From the NCBI GenBank assembly GCA_963969345.1, contig OZ017770.1, forward strand, positions 8,379,246 through 8,443,245: a stretch of DNA of 64,000 nucleotides, given 5' to 3'. The position numbers were made by a program, and so were the translations under genes. Origin of the DNA: Turbatrix aceti (Eukaryota; Nematoda; Chromadorea; Rhabditida; Panagrolaimidae). The notes beneath the pieces were generated by a model. That model had not been told where the DNA came from, made no database searches, and was given only the letters and a program-made list of their open reading frames with translations. The first letter of the stretch is position 1; every line of letters starts with the position of its first letter. Positions 49,699 through 59,649 of the stretch are shown here, one piece after another.

Positions 49699-50002
49699 TT
49701 TTTTAGTCGTTCACAAACCGAGTTCCATTCTTCGGTCACAACTCCAGGAAATCATCATTCTCGATGAGATAAACACTCGGCGGCCGAACAGTGTCGTCCG
49801 TGGCCTAAAGCGGGAAAGAACAGGTGCCTCGCACTCTTCAATTTACGTGCCAACTTTTCGACGCATCGGATTGCTGCTGCCAGCAACACAGCCAACTGCG
49901 ATGATGACAACGACTCCAATGACCCCTCAAATCAGTCACACATTTCACGGCAGTCTTTACATTCTCAATACCTACAAATCTATGGACGAAATTCACTTTT
50001 AA
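49699..50002 (+). other. Exon-like segment, copy 2 of a duplicated pair
   Basis: Begins after a long T-rich tract and TTTTTTTAG, then reads through Q-L-Q-E-I-I-I-L-D-E-I and the R-R-I-G-L-L block shared with 47040-47166, ending at TAA 50000-50002. Unrecognised protein. Confidence 0.35.
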
Positions 50003-50434
50003 GAATCCAAATCGTATTTTGTGCGTCACGTTTCCCGTGTCCCCAAACCGATACCAGGCGTTGAACTCAATGTCATGAAAATTCGAAAATGTCGAGAATT
50101 CGAAATATTCGACATAAGAAACGCTCTCAACCAAGGAATGGTCAATGTTTTTACAATTTACATCGCGTACTGCGTACTCAATCGCGACGTCCTCCAAAAA
50201 GAATACATTTCGTTTTGGGGATCGCTGCAGACATCGTTAATGATCTCCAGGCTTTCAACTTCTGCCATGTTGTTCAATTTTGTTTAACAGCAAGGTCGAT
50301 AATAGAAAGTTTGTGGCCGAACGCGTCATTGCTCATTACACGCAACCCCCCATGGCAAATCGAACACCTCCTTCGGACGATAGATGCCAGCTTTAGGTAA
50401 GAAATTACCAGCAATAGCTCCAGCGGCTGCAGCA

Positions 50435-52165
50435 TCAGTTTTCTGGATAGGGAGAGGATGAGGCTGCAGCCGATCCAGGTGGCGCTACCGCAATTTGGCG
50501 TAAGTTTTTTTTTATTTCGGGAATTGGCTTCGAAATTTAATAGTTTTTTGGACACCAAAAAATATTATTTTTTTCTGTCCTTGTTTTTTTCTATGTACGA
50601 GTTCGGTTTCATAAAATTAAAATTGAAACTGAATGATTTTTTTAAAACGGTTTTCTTTTAACAAAAAACTCGTGAGTCAGATAAGTTGGGTGCACAAATG
50701 TTTTTAAAAAAAAATTAAAGGTGTTAGATCGAGGTCCCCAAAACCGGAGTATTTGGGTGCTGCATCGGAACCGACATTCTATTTTTTAACACACTGCTTG
50801 ATTTTTTTTTAAATTTTTGTTTTTATCCAAAAAATTTTCAGGGAGGAATAACACGAGTCGCCTTTGGAACAATTAATGGAGCCATATCAGGTGCAACCGC
50901 ATCAAGCTCGTTTCTGCATGCAAAAACCATAGGCCGGCAGACCTTGCTTCATGTCTGGAAAGCAGTAACAGAAACAATAAATTTTTTAGTCTCGCAATCC
51001 GATGCGTCGACCAGCAGCGATGCAGGTGGGGCTACCACAACAGCAGATTATCGTAAGTTTTTTTATTATTTTTTAAACCTTAAATCATTTTTATTTCGTC
51101 GATCGGATTCGAAATTTAGTTTTTTTTGGACTCCGAAAAAAGTTATTATTTTTTCTGCTTGTGATTAGAACTGAATGAATTTTTTTGAAACAATTTTTAT
51201 TTGAACGGAAGAATCGAAAGCAAGGCATAAAATCCGGTCAGCACAATTCGTGAGTCAGAAAAGTCAGGTTCACAATTGTTTTTTGAAAAAAAATTAAAGG
51301 TGTTGAATCGGGGTTCCCGAAACCGCAGCATTCGGAACCGAAATTCTATTTATCATATTAACATACTGCTTGATTTTTTTTTGTTTTTTATCTAACAAAA
51401 TTACAGAGAAGTATAACACGAGTCACTTTTGGAACAATTAATGGAGCAACACCAGATGCAACCACATCAAGCTCGTTTCTGCATGCAAAAACCACAGACC
51501 AGCGGACTTTGCTTCATGTCCGGAAAACAGTAACGGAAAAAATAAATTTTTTAGTCTGTGATTAACGTAAGTTTTTTATTTTTTAAGCGTTAATTTTTTT
51601 TTATATTTTGTGGATTGGATACAAAATTTAGTTTTTTTTTGGATCCAAAAAACTAGACTGAAAAATATTTAATATTTTTTTGTTTTCTATGTTTTTTACA
51701 AGTTTGGTTCCAAAAAATTAAAATTAGAACTGAATGAATTTTTTTGAAACAATTTTTATTTGAACGGAAGAATCGAAAGCAAGGCATAAAATCCGGTCAG
51801 CACAATTCGTGAGTCAGAAAAGTCAGGTTCACAATTGTTTTTTGAAAAAAAATTAAAGGTGTTGAATCGGGGTCCCCGAAACCGGAGCATTCGGAACCGA
51901 AATTCTATTTATCATATTAACATACTGCTTGATTTTTTTTTGTTTTTTATCTAAAAAAAATTACAGAGAAGTATAATACGAGTCACTTTTGGAACAATTA
52001 ATGGAGCAACACCAGGTGCAACCGCATCAAGCTCGTTTCTGCATGCAAAAACCGCAGGAAAGGTTTATCACAGGAATCACGAGCCAGCGGACCTCGCTTC
52101 ATGTCCGGACAGCAGCCATAGAAACAGCAACAGCAACGACATTTTTTTTGTTGTGACTTGTGAAA
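50435..52165 (+). repeat. Tandemly repeated exon-intron unit, about 560 bp, decaying
   Basis: Exon-like segments at about 50842-51051, 51407-51567 and 51967-52160 are related. Each encodes I-T-R-V-x-F-G-T-I-N-G-A and S-S-S-F-L-H-A-K-T. They follow a T-rich tract with an acceptor-like AG; the first two are followed by CGTAAGTTTTT. Spacing is 565 and 560 bp. A fourth, earlier unit is suggested by the segment ending at 50500 (G-G-A-T-A before CGTAAGT). Intervening sequences are also related: they share TTCGAAATTTAGTTTTTTTTGGA-like and AAGGCATAAAATCCGGTCAGCAC-like stretches. Copy 2 has an in-frame stop and copy 3 has lost the donor. Function is unknown. Confidence 0.65.
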
Positions 52166-52749
52166 TGTAAAGTAAAATAAAATAGTTCAATGCTGGAACA
52201 AACGGATGATCAATTTAAAGTAAATTTTAAAAAATGACATTTGTCGCGATGCTTTCTTTTGGACACCGCTCCGCAAACAATTTTTTTCGGGTCGGGTACC
52301 CGAACGGTCGTGTTTTTTATAATAATAAAGCATGTACTTACCTTTTACGGGTACCCGAACCGGAACAGGAACTTTGAAAACCGCATGCAGGATTTTGGAC
52401 GGCCGACATAACTTTTTTACAATTTTAAATGTTTTGTACCAGAATTGCCCCCCCCCCCTAAAAACCTCTATTCCCACCAAAAACAGATTAAAAAGAATCG
52501 AATACTGTAGTTTGGTGTTTTCCATTTTTTTCGTGTTAAAAGTGTTCAAAAACAAGAAAAAATGCTTTTTTTATCAACTTAAATATAACCCCATTTCAAT
52601 TTTTGCCGAAACTCATTTTTTGAAGCTCGCTTTTGCCGTAGTTTGAATTCATTTTTAAAATTCGGGTACCTGGAAACGGGAATTCCGGGTACCACCGATG
52701 TTTTGGACTCGACAAACAATTTGTAAGTGCTTATTTTGGTATGTCTGAC

Positions 52750-53107
52750 CAGGGTTCTCAACGGGCCTGTTTTTTTCGGCCCGCCTTAATAGTACCTAGT
52801 TTTGTAAATAAATTTTATCGTCGAAAAACCGTTAAAAAACAACAACAAACCCGAAGGAGGCAGAGGCACTTCCTCGTTGCACAGATTCATTTTCCGCTCA
52901 ATTACTAGTGCTCTTATGAACTGACGACAAAATTACGGCGCCCGCGATTTACCTTTTGCAGATTAGCCCAAAAGAGCGGTGCCAGGTCAGCATTCTGCGT
53001 GCATTTCTTTGCATTCTTCGCGGTTTTTACTTCTTCATAAAATTTTTCATAAATTTTGCCTAAAATATGCATTTTTTAAATTATTTTCCGGCCCGTTGAG
53101 AACCCTG
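52750..53107. mobile_element. hAT-type MITE with 18-bp perfect terminal inverted repeats
   Basis: 358 bp. It begins CAGGGTTCTCAACGGGCC and ends with the exact complement. The flanks are TGTCTGAC (52742-52749) and TGTCTAAC (53108-53115), an 8-bp target duplication with one mismatch, as in the hAT superfamily. No coding frame. The CAGGGTTYTC start is shared with the element at 40180-40615. Confidence 0.9.
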
Positions 53108-53289
53108 TGTCTAACTTGTAACTAGTACATCGGTCAATAAAGAATGAGGTCAATTTTTCCAATGATGTTACAAAACCGAATGCACTGATAAAGCAATCAC
53201 CAATTCATGAATCACCAACGTAAACAAACAAAAAACCGAAAAGAAAGTTAGAAAAATCAAAAAAAAGAGAACAAAAAAGGACAAAAAAA

Positions 53290-54561
53290 TTAACAAAACT
53301 TCTCATTATACTTCTTCTTTGAGACGTGGTTGACAATCAGACGGAGGGGACGATTCCGGACCCGGCATGATCGGCGAACTTCTGGTGACTGAGGTCCCGG
53401 AGTAGTCAGCAACGCCGGAAAAGGAGGTGTAGCCGTGGCTTCGGCCGAAGGCACCGTTACCGAAGCCAGAGTAGGCAAAGTCGAATTAACCGTGGGCGGA
53501 GCCGCTGTCATCATCTTCTTATCCCCGCTGTTCATGTCACTGAGAAGGTATTCTATGGAAAAATTAATGTTCGGCTTGGATTCGCGAGTGACAGGAGATG
53601 GAAGACAGTTGAAAGACGAAAGGTCGCGTTCTTGTTTTATGGAAACCGCTTGCGGGTGATCGCTGACGGCAAAGCTTGGTCCGGCAGTAGCAGCGGGGTA
53701 ATCGTTGCGACGCTCTGAAAACACAAACACGTGATAAAATTGAATAATAAAACACTTACGGTTGACACACGAAACGTTTGGACGAAAAACACGGACGCCT
53801 TGGCGTGGTGTGAACATGTTTTGAATTGCTGGTGCTCGAGCCTGGATCTCGTTCGATGCCGGCATGAGAGGCAACTGCGGGTAGTGAAAACGCGTCGGCA
53901 TGGCAGTGGGAAATCCGGGGAAAATTCCCGCAGTAGCAGCGTCGAAGTGCGTAAACGACGCAACATCGGGAACCCATGGGTTGTTGTTAATTGGTCCCGG
54001 CCAGAAGCCATGCATGTACTGGTTATCATAGAGCTGAGGATGGAGAGGGATCATGCCGGGAGTCTGCGCATTGTAGACATTTCCCCAAAGCGGAACAAAC
54101 ATGCCGCTTACATTCTGTGAACCATTGAAAGGCGGAACGGGGGGGTAATGGAGCACGGAAGGCACTGGCGGGTTGTGATGAACGTTGACGGCAGCAAAGC
54201 GCTGGTTGATCAGGTCTACGTCGGGGGCGCTTACATGCTGTGAAACGGGGATACCATTGAAAGGAGGAACGGGGGGGTAATGGAGCACGGAAGGCACTGG
54301 CGGGTTGTGATGAACGTTGACGGCAGCAAAGCGCTGGTTGATCAGGTCTACGTCGGGGGCGCTTACATGCTGTGAAACGGGAATACCATTGAAAGGAGGA
54401 ACGGGGGGGTAATGGCGCACGGAAGGCACTGGCGGGTTGTGATGAGACATCCGCATGTCGGCGGCAAAGCTGGGGAGTACAGGAGGAAGCCCAGCAGCGG
54501 CATATTCGTTGGCAGAGGCCCTCTCGTCTTCGGTGGGGACAAGCGCGGTGTTGTTGTGCAT
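53290..54561 (-). CDS. CNOT4-tail-derived gene A (duplicate of the CNOT4 last exon)
   Basis: A single open frame of 423 residues from the Met of M-H-N-N-T. The first 40 residues match the CNOT4 last exon (M-H-N-N-T, E-D-E, A-N-E-Y-A, P-S-F-A-A-D-M). Three tandem copies of a 44-residue Pro-rich repeat follow, then a MIP-x-x-P-Q segment and HGFWPGP, also CNOT4-like. A second PNVSCVN block then repeats the end of the CNOT4 penultimate exon. It is followed by a 45-nt intron-like segment (53759-53715, GTAAGT to TTTTCAG) whose length is a multiple of three, so the frame stays open whether or not it is removed (423 or 408 residues). The remaining C-tail ends in a basic stretch (R-R-S-C-R-V-R-N-R-P). 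The expected CNOT4-like frame upstream has a TAA stop just before the Met. No RING, RRM or zinc finger is present. It may be a young gene or a pseudogene. Confidence 0.5.
   Translation of the reverse strand: MHNNTALVPTEDERASANEYAAAGLPPVLPSFAADMRMSHHNPPVPSVRHYPPVPPFNGIPVSQHVSAPDVDLINQRFAAVNVHHNPPVPSVLHYPPVPPFNGIPVSQHVSAPDVDLINQRFAAVNVHHNPPVPSVLHYPPVPPFNGSQNVSGMFVPLWGNVYNAQTPGMIPLHPQLYDNQYMHGFWPGPINNNPWVPDVASFTHFDAATAGIFPGFPTAMPTRFHYPQLPLMPASNEIQARAPAIQNMFTPRQGVRVFRPNVSCVNRKCFIIQFYHVFVFSERRNDYPAATAGPSFAVSDHPQAVSIKQERDLSSFNCLPSPVTRESKPNINFSIEYLLSDMNSGDKKMMTAAPPTVNSTLPTLASVTVPSAEATATPPFPALLTTPGPQSPEVRRSCRVRNRPLRLIVNHVSKKKYNEKFC
54127..54455 (-). repeat. 132-bp (44-residue) tandem coding repeat in gene A
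   Basis: Nearly identical units spaced 132 bp apart (GGGGGGGTAA landmarks at 54139, 54271 and 54403). Each encodes H-H-N-P-P-V-P-S-V, H-Y-P-P-V-P-P-F-N-G and a D-L-I-N-Q-R-F-A-A-V-N end. CNOT4 has one copy of the unit; the + strand relative has two. Confidence 0.9.
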
Positions 54562-54599
54562 CTGGAGTTAGCTGAACTGATCTTCGTCGCAACTGGACA

Positions 54600-55022
54600 C
54601 GTTGAGGCACTCTGAAAACAAAAACACGTGATAGGTCGGATAATAAAACACCTACCGTTGACAAACGGTGCGTTGACGTTCGGGAGAAGTGCACGGATTC
54701 GCAGATATCCAAGCTAAAATAAATTTAAGTGATGAGACCACGAACAACAACAACAGAGAAGCGCAAATATAAAGCACGCCACGCAAACTGAAGAAATGAA
54801 GGAGTTTCGTTTATTGCATGATGACAATCGCTGCAAACAATTTTCGCTGTAAGACATCATGAGAGCTCGCGAACGTTTTCCGTTAGCTGTATAATCCATG
54901 AAAAAGAAACACGCTTTAGTGTGACGGCAATCCGGGAAATAAAAAAGTGGTATAAATGTGATACGCGTAATGTCGAATGTAAGGAATGAACGAGTAGACA
55001 CTTGTATGGGAAGGCGAGTGCG
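54600..55022. repeat. Left arm of a near-identical inverted duplication
   Basis: The complement of this stretch is almost identical to 59187-59611 (only a few differences noticed by eye), including the non-coding leader before the CNOT4-like exon. The arms are separated by about 4.2 kb holding RTE and LTR pieces. Confidence 0.85.
54612..54713 (-). pseudogene. Copy of the CNOT4 penultimate-exon end plus 44-nt intron
   Basis: 54713-54656 encodes R-A-L-L-P-N-V-N-A-P-F-V-N, matching R-A-L-F-P-N-V-N-V-S-F-V-N at the end of CNOT4 exon 4. A 44-nt intron (54655-54612, GTAGGT to TTTTCAG) at the same phase-1 position follows. The next segment reads like CNOT4 (E-C-L-N-V-S-S-C-D-E-D-Q-F-S) but hits TAA where CNOT4 has CAA. 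Confidence 0.75.
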
Positions 55023-55317
55023 AACTCAAAATCAACCCTTTTTGCGTTTTTCTCTGTGAGAAAAACGCGCGAAGGCTCGCTCATGCTCCTGCTGCGAGCT
55101 GGTTTTTGGCATAAGCAAAATACCAAAAACAATAATTTTATAAAACTGCTGCGAGCAGGAGCGATGAACAACAAAATAAAATCGAAAAAGTAAGGAGTGC
55201 AAGCCAAGCGGGCACAAAAAGGTTGAATTTTAAAAGCAGTGACAAAAAAAGAAAAATCAAGAGCGGAAGCACCAAAAAATGAACAAAAATTCGAGGCAAT
55301 GCGATTTGGCATTGAGG

Positions 55318-55786
55318 TCAATGATCGAAAGGGTATGCAAGTTCGTCTACCTTGGGCAGCTTGTTTCCTGGCAGAGAGACAGCATCGCCAAGCGAACTGC
55401 AGCCGCTCGAGCCGTCTACTTCAAGTACCGCGACTTCCTATGATCCCGCAAAGTCAGGATGAGTCTGAAACGGTGCCTCATTGAGCAGTGCATCAAGCCA
55501 GCAGTTCTCTATGGCTGCAAAACGGGCACTCACCAAAATAGCTGCCGAAACGCTGGGACGTGGACAACGTCGCCTGGAGCGCTCAGCTCTTGGCCTAAGC
55601 CTGGGTGACAAAGTCTCCTCCAATTCCATCAGGGAGCGCACGAAGCTGAAGGACTGGCTACTCCGCAAGCTGAAATTCGCAAAACGGCCGTCGAAGACAA
55701 CTGAGCAGTGCGACTGTCAGGCTGGCATCCACCAGACAACTACAAAAACGCCACTCGAAACTGATGTGTACAACAAAGAGCAATAA
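55318..55786 (+). pseudogene. RTE reverse-transcriptase C-terminal fragment, broken
   Basis: Matches the last third of the reverse transcriptase at 56949-58625: F-V-Y-L-G-Q-L, Y-F-K-Y-R-D-F-L, I-E-Q-C-I-K-P-A-V-L-Y-G-C and the R-K-L-K-F-A-K segment. It has an in-frame stop after YFKYRDFL and later frameshifts, so it cannot encode a protein. Same orientation as the longer copy. Confidence 0.85.
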
Positions 55787-55799
55787 AATGAAAATTTAA

Positions 55800-56725
55800 A
55801 TTTAAATTATATAATTATTGTTTTTAGTATTTTACGTATCAAATTTTATAAATTTTCTATTTTATAAAAATGATTTTCAATGAAATCAAAGAACATTACA
55901 GAATGCATTGATCCTTTTTTTCCTACTGTATTTCTTTTTCATTTGCTCTGCATGGATAACGAATGGACGCGGGGTCCACACCAGCTGCGCGTTCTTCAAT
56001 TGACAGCTGACTGTATGCGGGTGAAAATAAATAGCAAGTGCTTGGGTAGGCAGTGTGTCATTCAGTAGTCAGTATTTTTAACATTATACCGCATTAGTCA
56101 TTACCGAATACCGTTTTTTTGCGATCATGATATGATAGTGATATCATGATGTCATCATAATAATGTCAATAATTTACCGTTAACACCTTTTTCTGGAACA
56201 AAAATATTTATTATGATATCATCGTGATACTAGTTTTGTGTTTGACAGATATTGATCAATATCCCTCGCTAAACGTTATATCTGACAATCACTATACTGC
56301 ATGAGTGATTTATAACGATGACCAGGCATGAAATGGAGCTTAATGTTTAGGCCCCGGCCAGGCCCGAAATTATCCGATCTGTTTTTTTTTTCAAATTTTT
56401 ATCAAAAAATAGCAACCAATCGTTGTATAAATTACAAATTATTAAAAAGATAATCAATTTGCTAGGCCTGAAGAGCATTCTCCAAAAGGAGCATTCTCCA
56501 GACAATCTACCAGGTCGTGAAAAACATTCCGGAATTCGGCGTGGATTTCAAGTGCCCCCGCGGTTCCCGATTGTATCCCGAAGACGAAAAACGATGCAAG
56601 TTTGGTCCAACTGATTATTGTTTCGATTTATGACGTAAAAAACTTATTAAAATAAAATGCAAGAACAAAACAATAGCTTTCCCATCTGACCTGACCTGTC
56701 AGTACTCACAACATCGTTGAAATAG
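55800..56725. other. AT-rich spacer between retroelement pieces
   Basis: No gene seen. It contains ATGATATCAT-type repeats near 56130-56230 and a GC patch (GGCCCCGGCCAGGCCCG) at 56351-56367. Confidence 0.4.
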
Positions 56726-56946
56726 ATGACGACGAGCGTGCGTGTCCCCCCGGGACCAGCGCACACCACGCGCAACCTGTCTGCCACTTGTTTCCCTGAC
56801 CAGAAAGATGACTCGTGGTCATCGGTCGCTCACGATCTGTCTGTTTTGCCATGCTTTTCTCAGGGCCACACAACCCTTACGTCTCGTCTCGCACGCAGGG
56901 CACGCTTGCTACTCCCTGGAAGAATAGTCAACCAGTCCCGGTACCA
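56726..56946 (-). mobile_element. Diverged LTR fragment of the 47-49 kb family
   Basis: Read on the minus strand, it starts TGGTACCGGGACTGGTTGAC at 56946 and continues with the same order of segments as the 351-bp LTR (including the part complementary to GACCAGAAAGATGACTCGTGG). It is diverged and about 220 bp long. It ends 2 nt before the ATG of the RTE open frame. Confidence 0.7.
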
Positions 56947-56948
56947 CT

Positions 56949-58625
56949 ATGACTGTTGAACTTTTTGAAAAACATTGTACTCGCACAGGGAGCAGGCATG
57001 AAAAAAAACGGCCCGCAGCGCCCACTCCTTTCCGGGCTTGGGCATTGCAACGGTTGGTTGATATTTTTTTGGACGGAAAATGGTTGAACTCGATCAATAA
57101 AAAAATCTCTGCCGAAGGACCGCTGCAACCACCGGCACCGCCAATCGCCATCCATTTCGAGAAGGAAGAAGTAGCAATCGCGCTGAGGACCTGTAAGGCA
57201 AGGGCCGCTCCAGGAGCAGACGGCGTCCGTGGCTCCTCTATTCGCCCAATCGCCAACTCCCTGGCAGGTCCAGTACAACACCTTCTAAATTCCATCGCCA
57301 CAACAGGGGTCGTTCCTGAGAAGTTTGCCTTCTCAGACACCATTTTGCTGTTCAAGAAGGGAGACGCAGCAAAGATCGAGAATTACCGCCCGATTTCCCT
57401 GCTGTCGTCGCTGTACAAAGCTGCTACCAAGGTCCTCAAGAACCGCGTGCAACGGCAATGCGACGAAGCCATCGCCATCCCACCGGAGCAAGCAGGGTTT
57501 CGAAAGAAACTATCGACGACCACGCAGATCCACGCGCTCAACATGATGGCCGAAAAGTGCGGAGAATATCAACTCCCGCTCTACGCCGTATTCGTCGACT
57601 TCCGCAAGGCCTTCGACACCATCTCGTACAACGCCATCTGGCGTGCACTGCGTGGAATTGGTGTCGAAGAGCCAGTAGTCCAGTTCATCCAGCTCCTCTA
57701 CGCCAACAGCAGCTCTGCTGTACGTGTCGGGGACATCGCTGCCTGCTTTGCCACTCAAAGAGGTGTTCGCCAGGGAGACTCGCTCTCTCCGCTCCTCTTC
57801 ATCCTCGTCCTCCAGTCCGTGCTCAATAACATTGACTGGTCAAATCGAGGATTCAAAATCGGCAGGCACCGACTCAGCTACCTTGCGTACGCCGACGACA
57901 TTGCGCTCCTGGCCCCAGACGCTCCCACTGCTCAAGCCATGTTGCAGGACCTGGCCGACGAAGCTCTCTTAGTCGGTTTGGAAATCAATGTCGGCAAGAC
58001 TAAGTGGATGAGCAACTCAAAGGACGACGCAGCGATTATCCTGAACGGTCTACCGGTCGAGAGAGTTACGGAGTTCGTCTACCTTGGACAGCTTTTCTCA
58101 TGGCCAAGAGACCACAAGAAGGAAATCGTCAAACGAATTTCGGCAGGACGAAAAGCGTATTTCAAGTACCGCGACTTCCTGCGCTCACGCCAAGTCAAAA
58201 TGGGGCTGAAACGGCGACTCATCGAGCAGTGCATCAAGCCAGCAGTCCTCTACGGCTGCGAAACCTGGGCACTCACCGACGCCGCCGCCGAAACCCTTCA
58301 AAGGGGTCAACGTCGTCTTGAACGTGCCATCCTCGAGGTGCGTTTGAGCGACGAGATCCCCTCCGCGGCCATCCGAAAGCGCACCAAGCTCAAGGACTGG
58401 TTCGAAAGCGCTCGACTCCGGAAGCTGAAGTTCGCCAAATCGCTCGCGACGACCGACGACGACAACTGGGCAGTTCGACTGTCAGACTGGCGCCCTACCG
58501 ACGACTACGACAAAGCCAAGCGACCGCCTGGACGACCTCGTATGCGCTGGACCGACGCCCTCGCCAACGAGTATTACAAGGCCCCGGCAAAAGACTTTGA
58601 CTATAGACGAGTGATTTTCCTTTGA
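56949..58625 (+). CDS. RTE-like non-LTR retrotransposon reverse transcriptase, lacking its 5' part
   Basis: An intact 558-residue frame. Reverse transcriptase blocks are in order: N-Y-R-P-I-S-L-L-S at about residue 141; E-Q-A-G-F-R; V-D-F-R-K-A-F-D-T-I at about 215; R-G-V-R-Q-G-D-S-L-S-P-L-L-F at about 275; and the catalytic Y-A-D-D at about 316. These are followed by E-I-N-V-G-K-T-K, then V-Y-L-G-Q-L, Y-G-C-E-T-W, the tower of R/K-rich helices and G-R-P-R-M-R-W-T-D, as in RTE-clade elements. No apurinic endonuclease domain is present, so the element is 5'-truncated; the Met at 56949 probably is not its native start. The 3' tail is rich in GAAATT repeats, as usual for RTE. Absence of stops suggests recent insertion. 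Base composition is clearly more GC-rich than the flanks. Confidence 0.9.
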   Translation: MTVELFEKHCTRTGSRHEKKRPAAPTPFRAWALQRLVDIFLDGKWLNSINKKISAEGPLQPPAPPIAIHFEKEEVAIALRTCKARAAPGADGVRGSSIRPIANSLAGPVQHLLNSIATTGVVPEKFAFSDTILLFKKGDAAKIENYRPISLLSSLYKAATKVLKNRVQRQCDEAIAIPPEQAGFRKKLSTTTQIHALNMMAEKCGEYQLPLYAVFVDFRKAFDTISYNAIWRALRGIGVEEPVVQFIQLLYANSSSAVRVGDIAACFATQRGVRQGDSLSPLLFILVLQSVLNNIDWSNRGFKIGRHRLSYLAYADDIALLAPDAPTAQAMLQDLADEALLVGLEINVGKTKWMSNSKDDAAIILNGLPVERVTEFVYLGQLFSWPRDHKKEIVKRISAGRKAYFKYRDFLRSRQVKMGLKRRLIEQCIKPAVLYGCETWALTDAAAETLQRGQRRLERAILEVRLSDEIPSAAIRKRTKLKDWFESARLRKLKFAKSLATTDDDNWAVRLSDWRPTDDYDKAKRPPGRPRMRWTDALANEYYKAPAKDFDYRRVIFL

Positions 58626-59186
58626 TGTGCCCCTCTTCGTACGATATCCCAGTGATACTTTGTTATCCCGTGTGTACGAGTAAGAGATATAAATTGAAAA
58701 AAATTAAAAAAATTGAAATTGAAATTGAAATAAAAAAATTGAAGATCAACCAATCGTTACAACGCCGAAACCGTGATTGTGATACCTGAAGCAAACCTTG
58801 CATTTATAGTGACATTGTCATCATGTGCTTCTTTAATCTATCGGATTGTTGCAATAGTGTGTGTTTTTTATTGATTATGCAGCGAACAGGAAACGCCTGT
58901 CGTCCCTGTCGCGAATGCTCTCGATTTCTTACGGGGAAAATTTGGCATGATGCAAAAAACGTAAATCGTTGATTTCTGCAGTTTGATATTTTTGTCGTTG
59001 CGACCTGTTGTTGCTTTTCGTGGTTTCAGATGCCGCTCACCCATAAAGAAGCTCTTGAAGTCAATAACTGTGTTATTACTCGTTCTATAATGTGTTCCTA
59101 AGTTATTGCATATGTGTCGCGCGTTTTTATCACAATGAACAACGTATACGTTTTTATTTGCATATATATAAAGGGTGGACGATGCG
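58626..59186. other. Retroelement tail and spacer
   Basis: The RTE 3' tail (AAATTGAAATTG repeats) runs to about 58745. Segment 58945-59033 (GATTTCTGCAGTTTG ... TGTTGTTGCTTTTCGTGGTTTCAG) is a diverged relative of the leader at 59415-59497, so the leader has itself been copied. No gene called. Confidence 0.5.
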
Positions 59187-59611
59187 TTTGCACTCGCCTT
59201 CCCATACAAGTGTCTACTCGTTCATTCCTTACATTCGACATTACGCGTATCACATTTATACCACTTTTTTATTTCCCGGATTGCCGTCACACTAAAGCGT
59301 GTTTCTTTTTCATGGATTATACAGCTAACGGAAAACGTTCGCGAGCTCTCATGATGTCTTACAGCGAAAATTGTTTGCAGCGATTGTCATCATGCAATAA
59401 ACGAAACTCCTTAATTTCTTCAGTTTGCGTGGCGTGCTTTATATTTGCGCTTCTCTGTTGTTGTTGTTCGTGGTCTCATCACTTAAATTTATTTCAGCTT
59501 GGATATCTGCGAATCCGTGCACTTCTCCCGAACGTCAACGCATCGTTTGTCAACGGTAGGTGTTTTATTATCCGACCTATCACGTGTTTTTGTTTTCAGA
59601 GTGCCTCAACG
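59187..59611. repeat. Right arm of a near-identical inverted duplication
   Basis: Inverted partner of 54600-55022. It carries the same non-coding leader, the same exon 59498-59555 (R-A-L-L-P-N-V-N-A-S-F-V-N) and the same 44-nt intron (59556-59599). Confidence 0.85.
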
Positions 59612-59649
59612 TGTCCAGTTGCGACGAAGATCAGTTCAGCTAACTCCAG

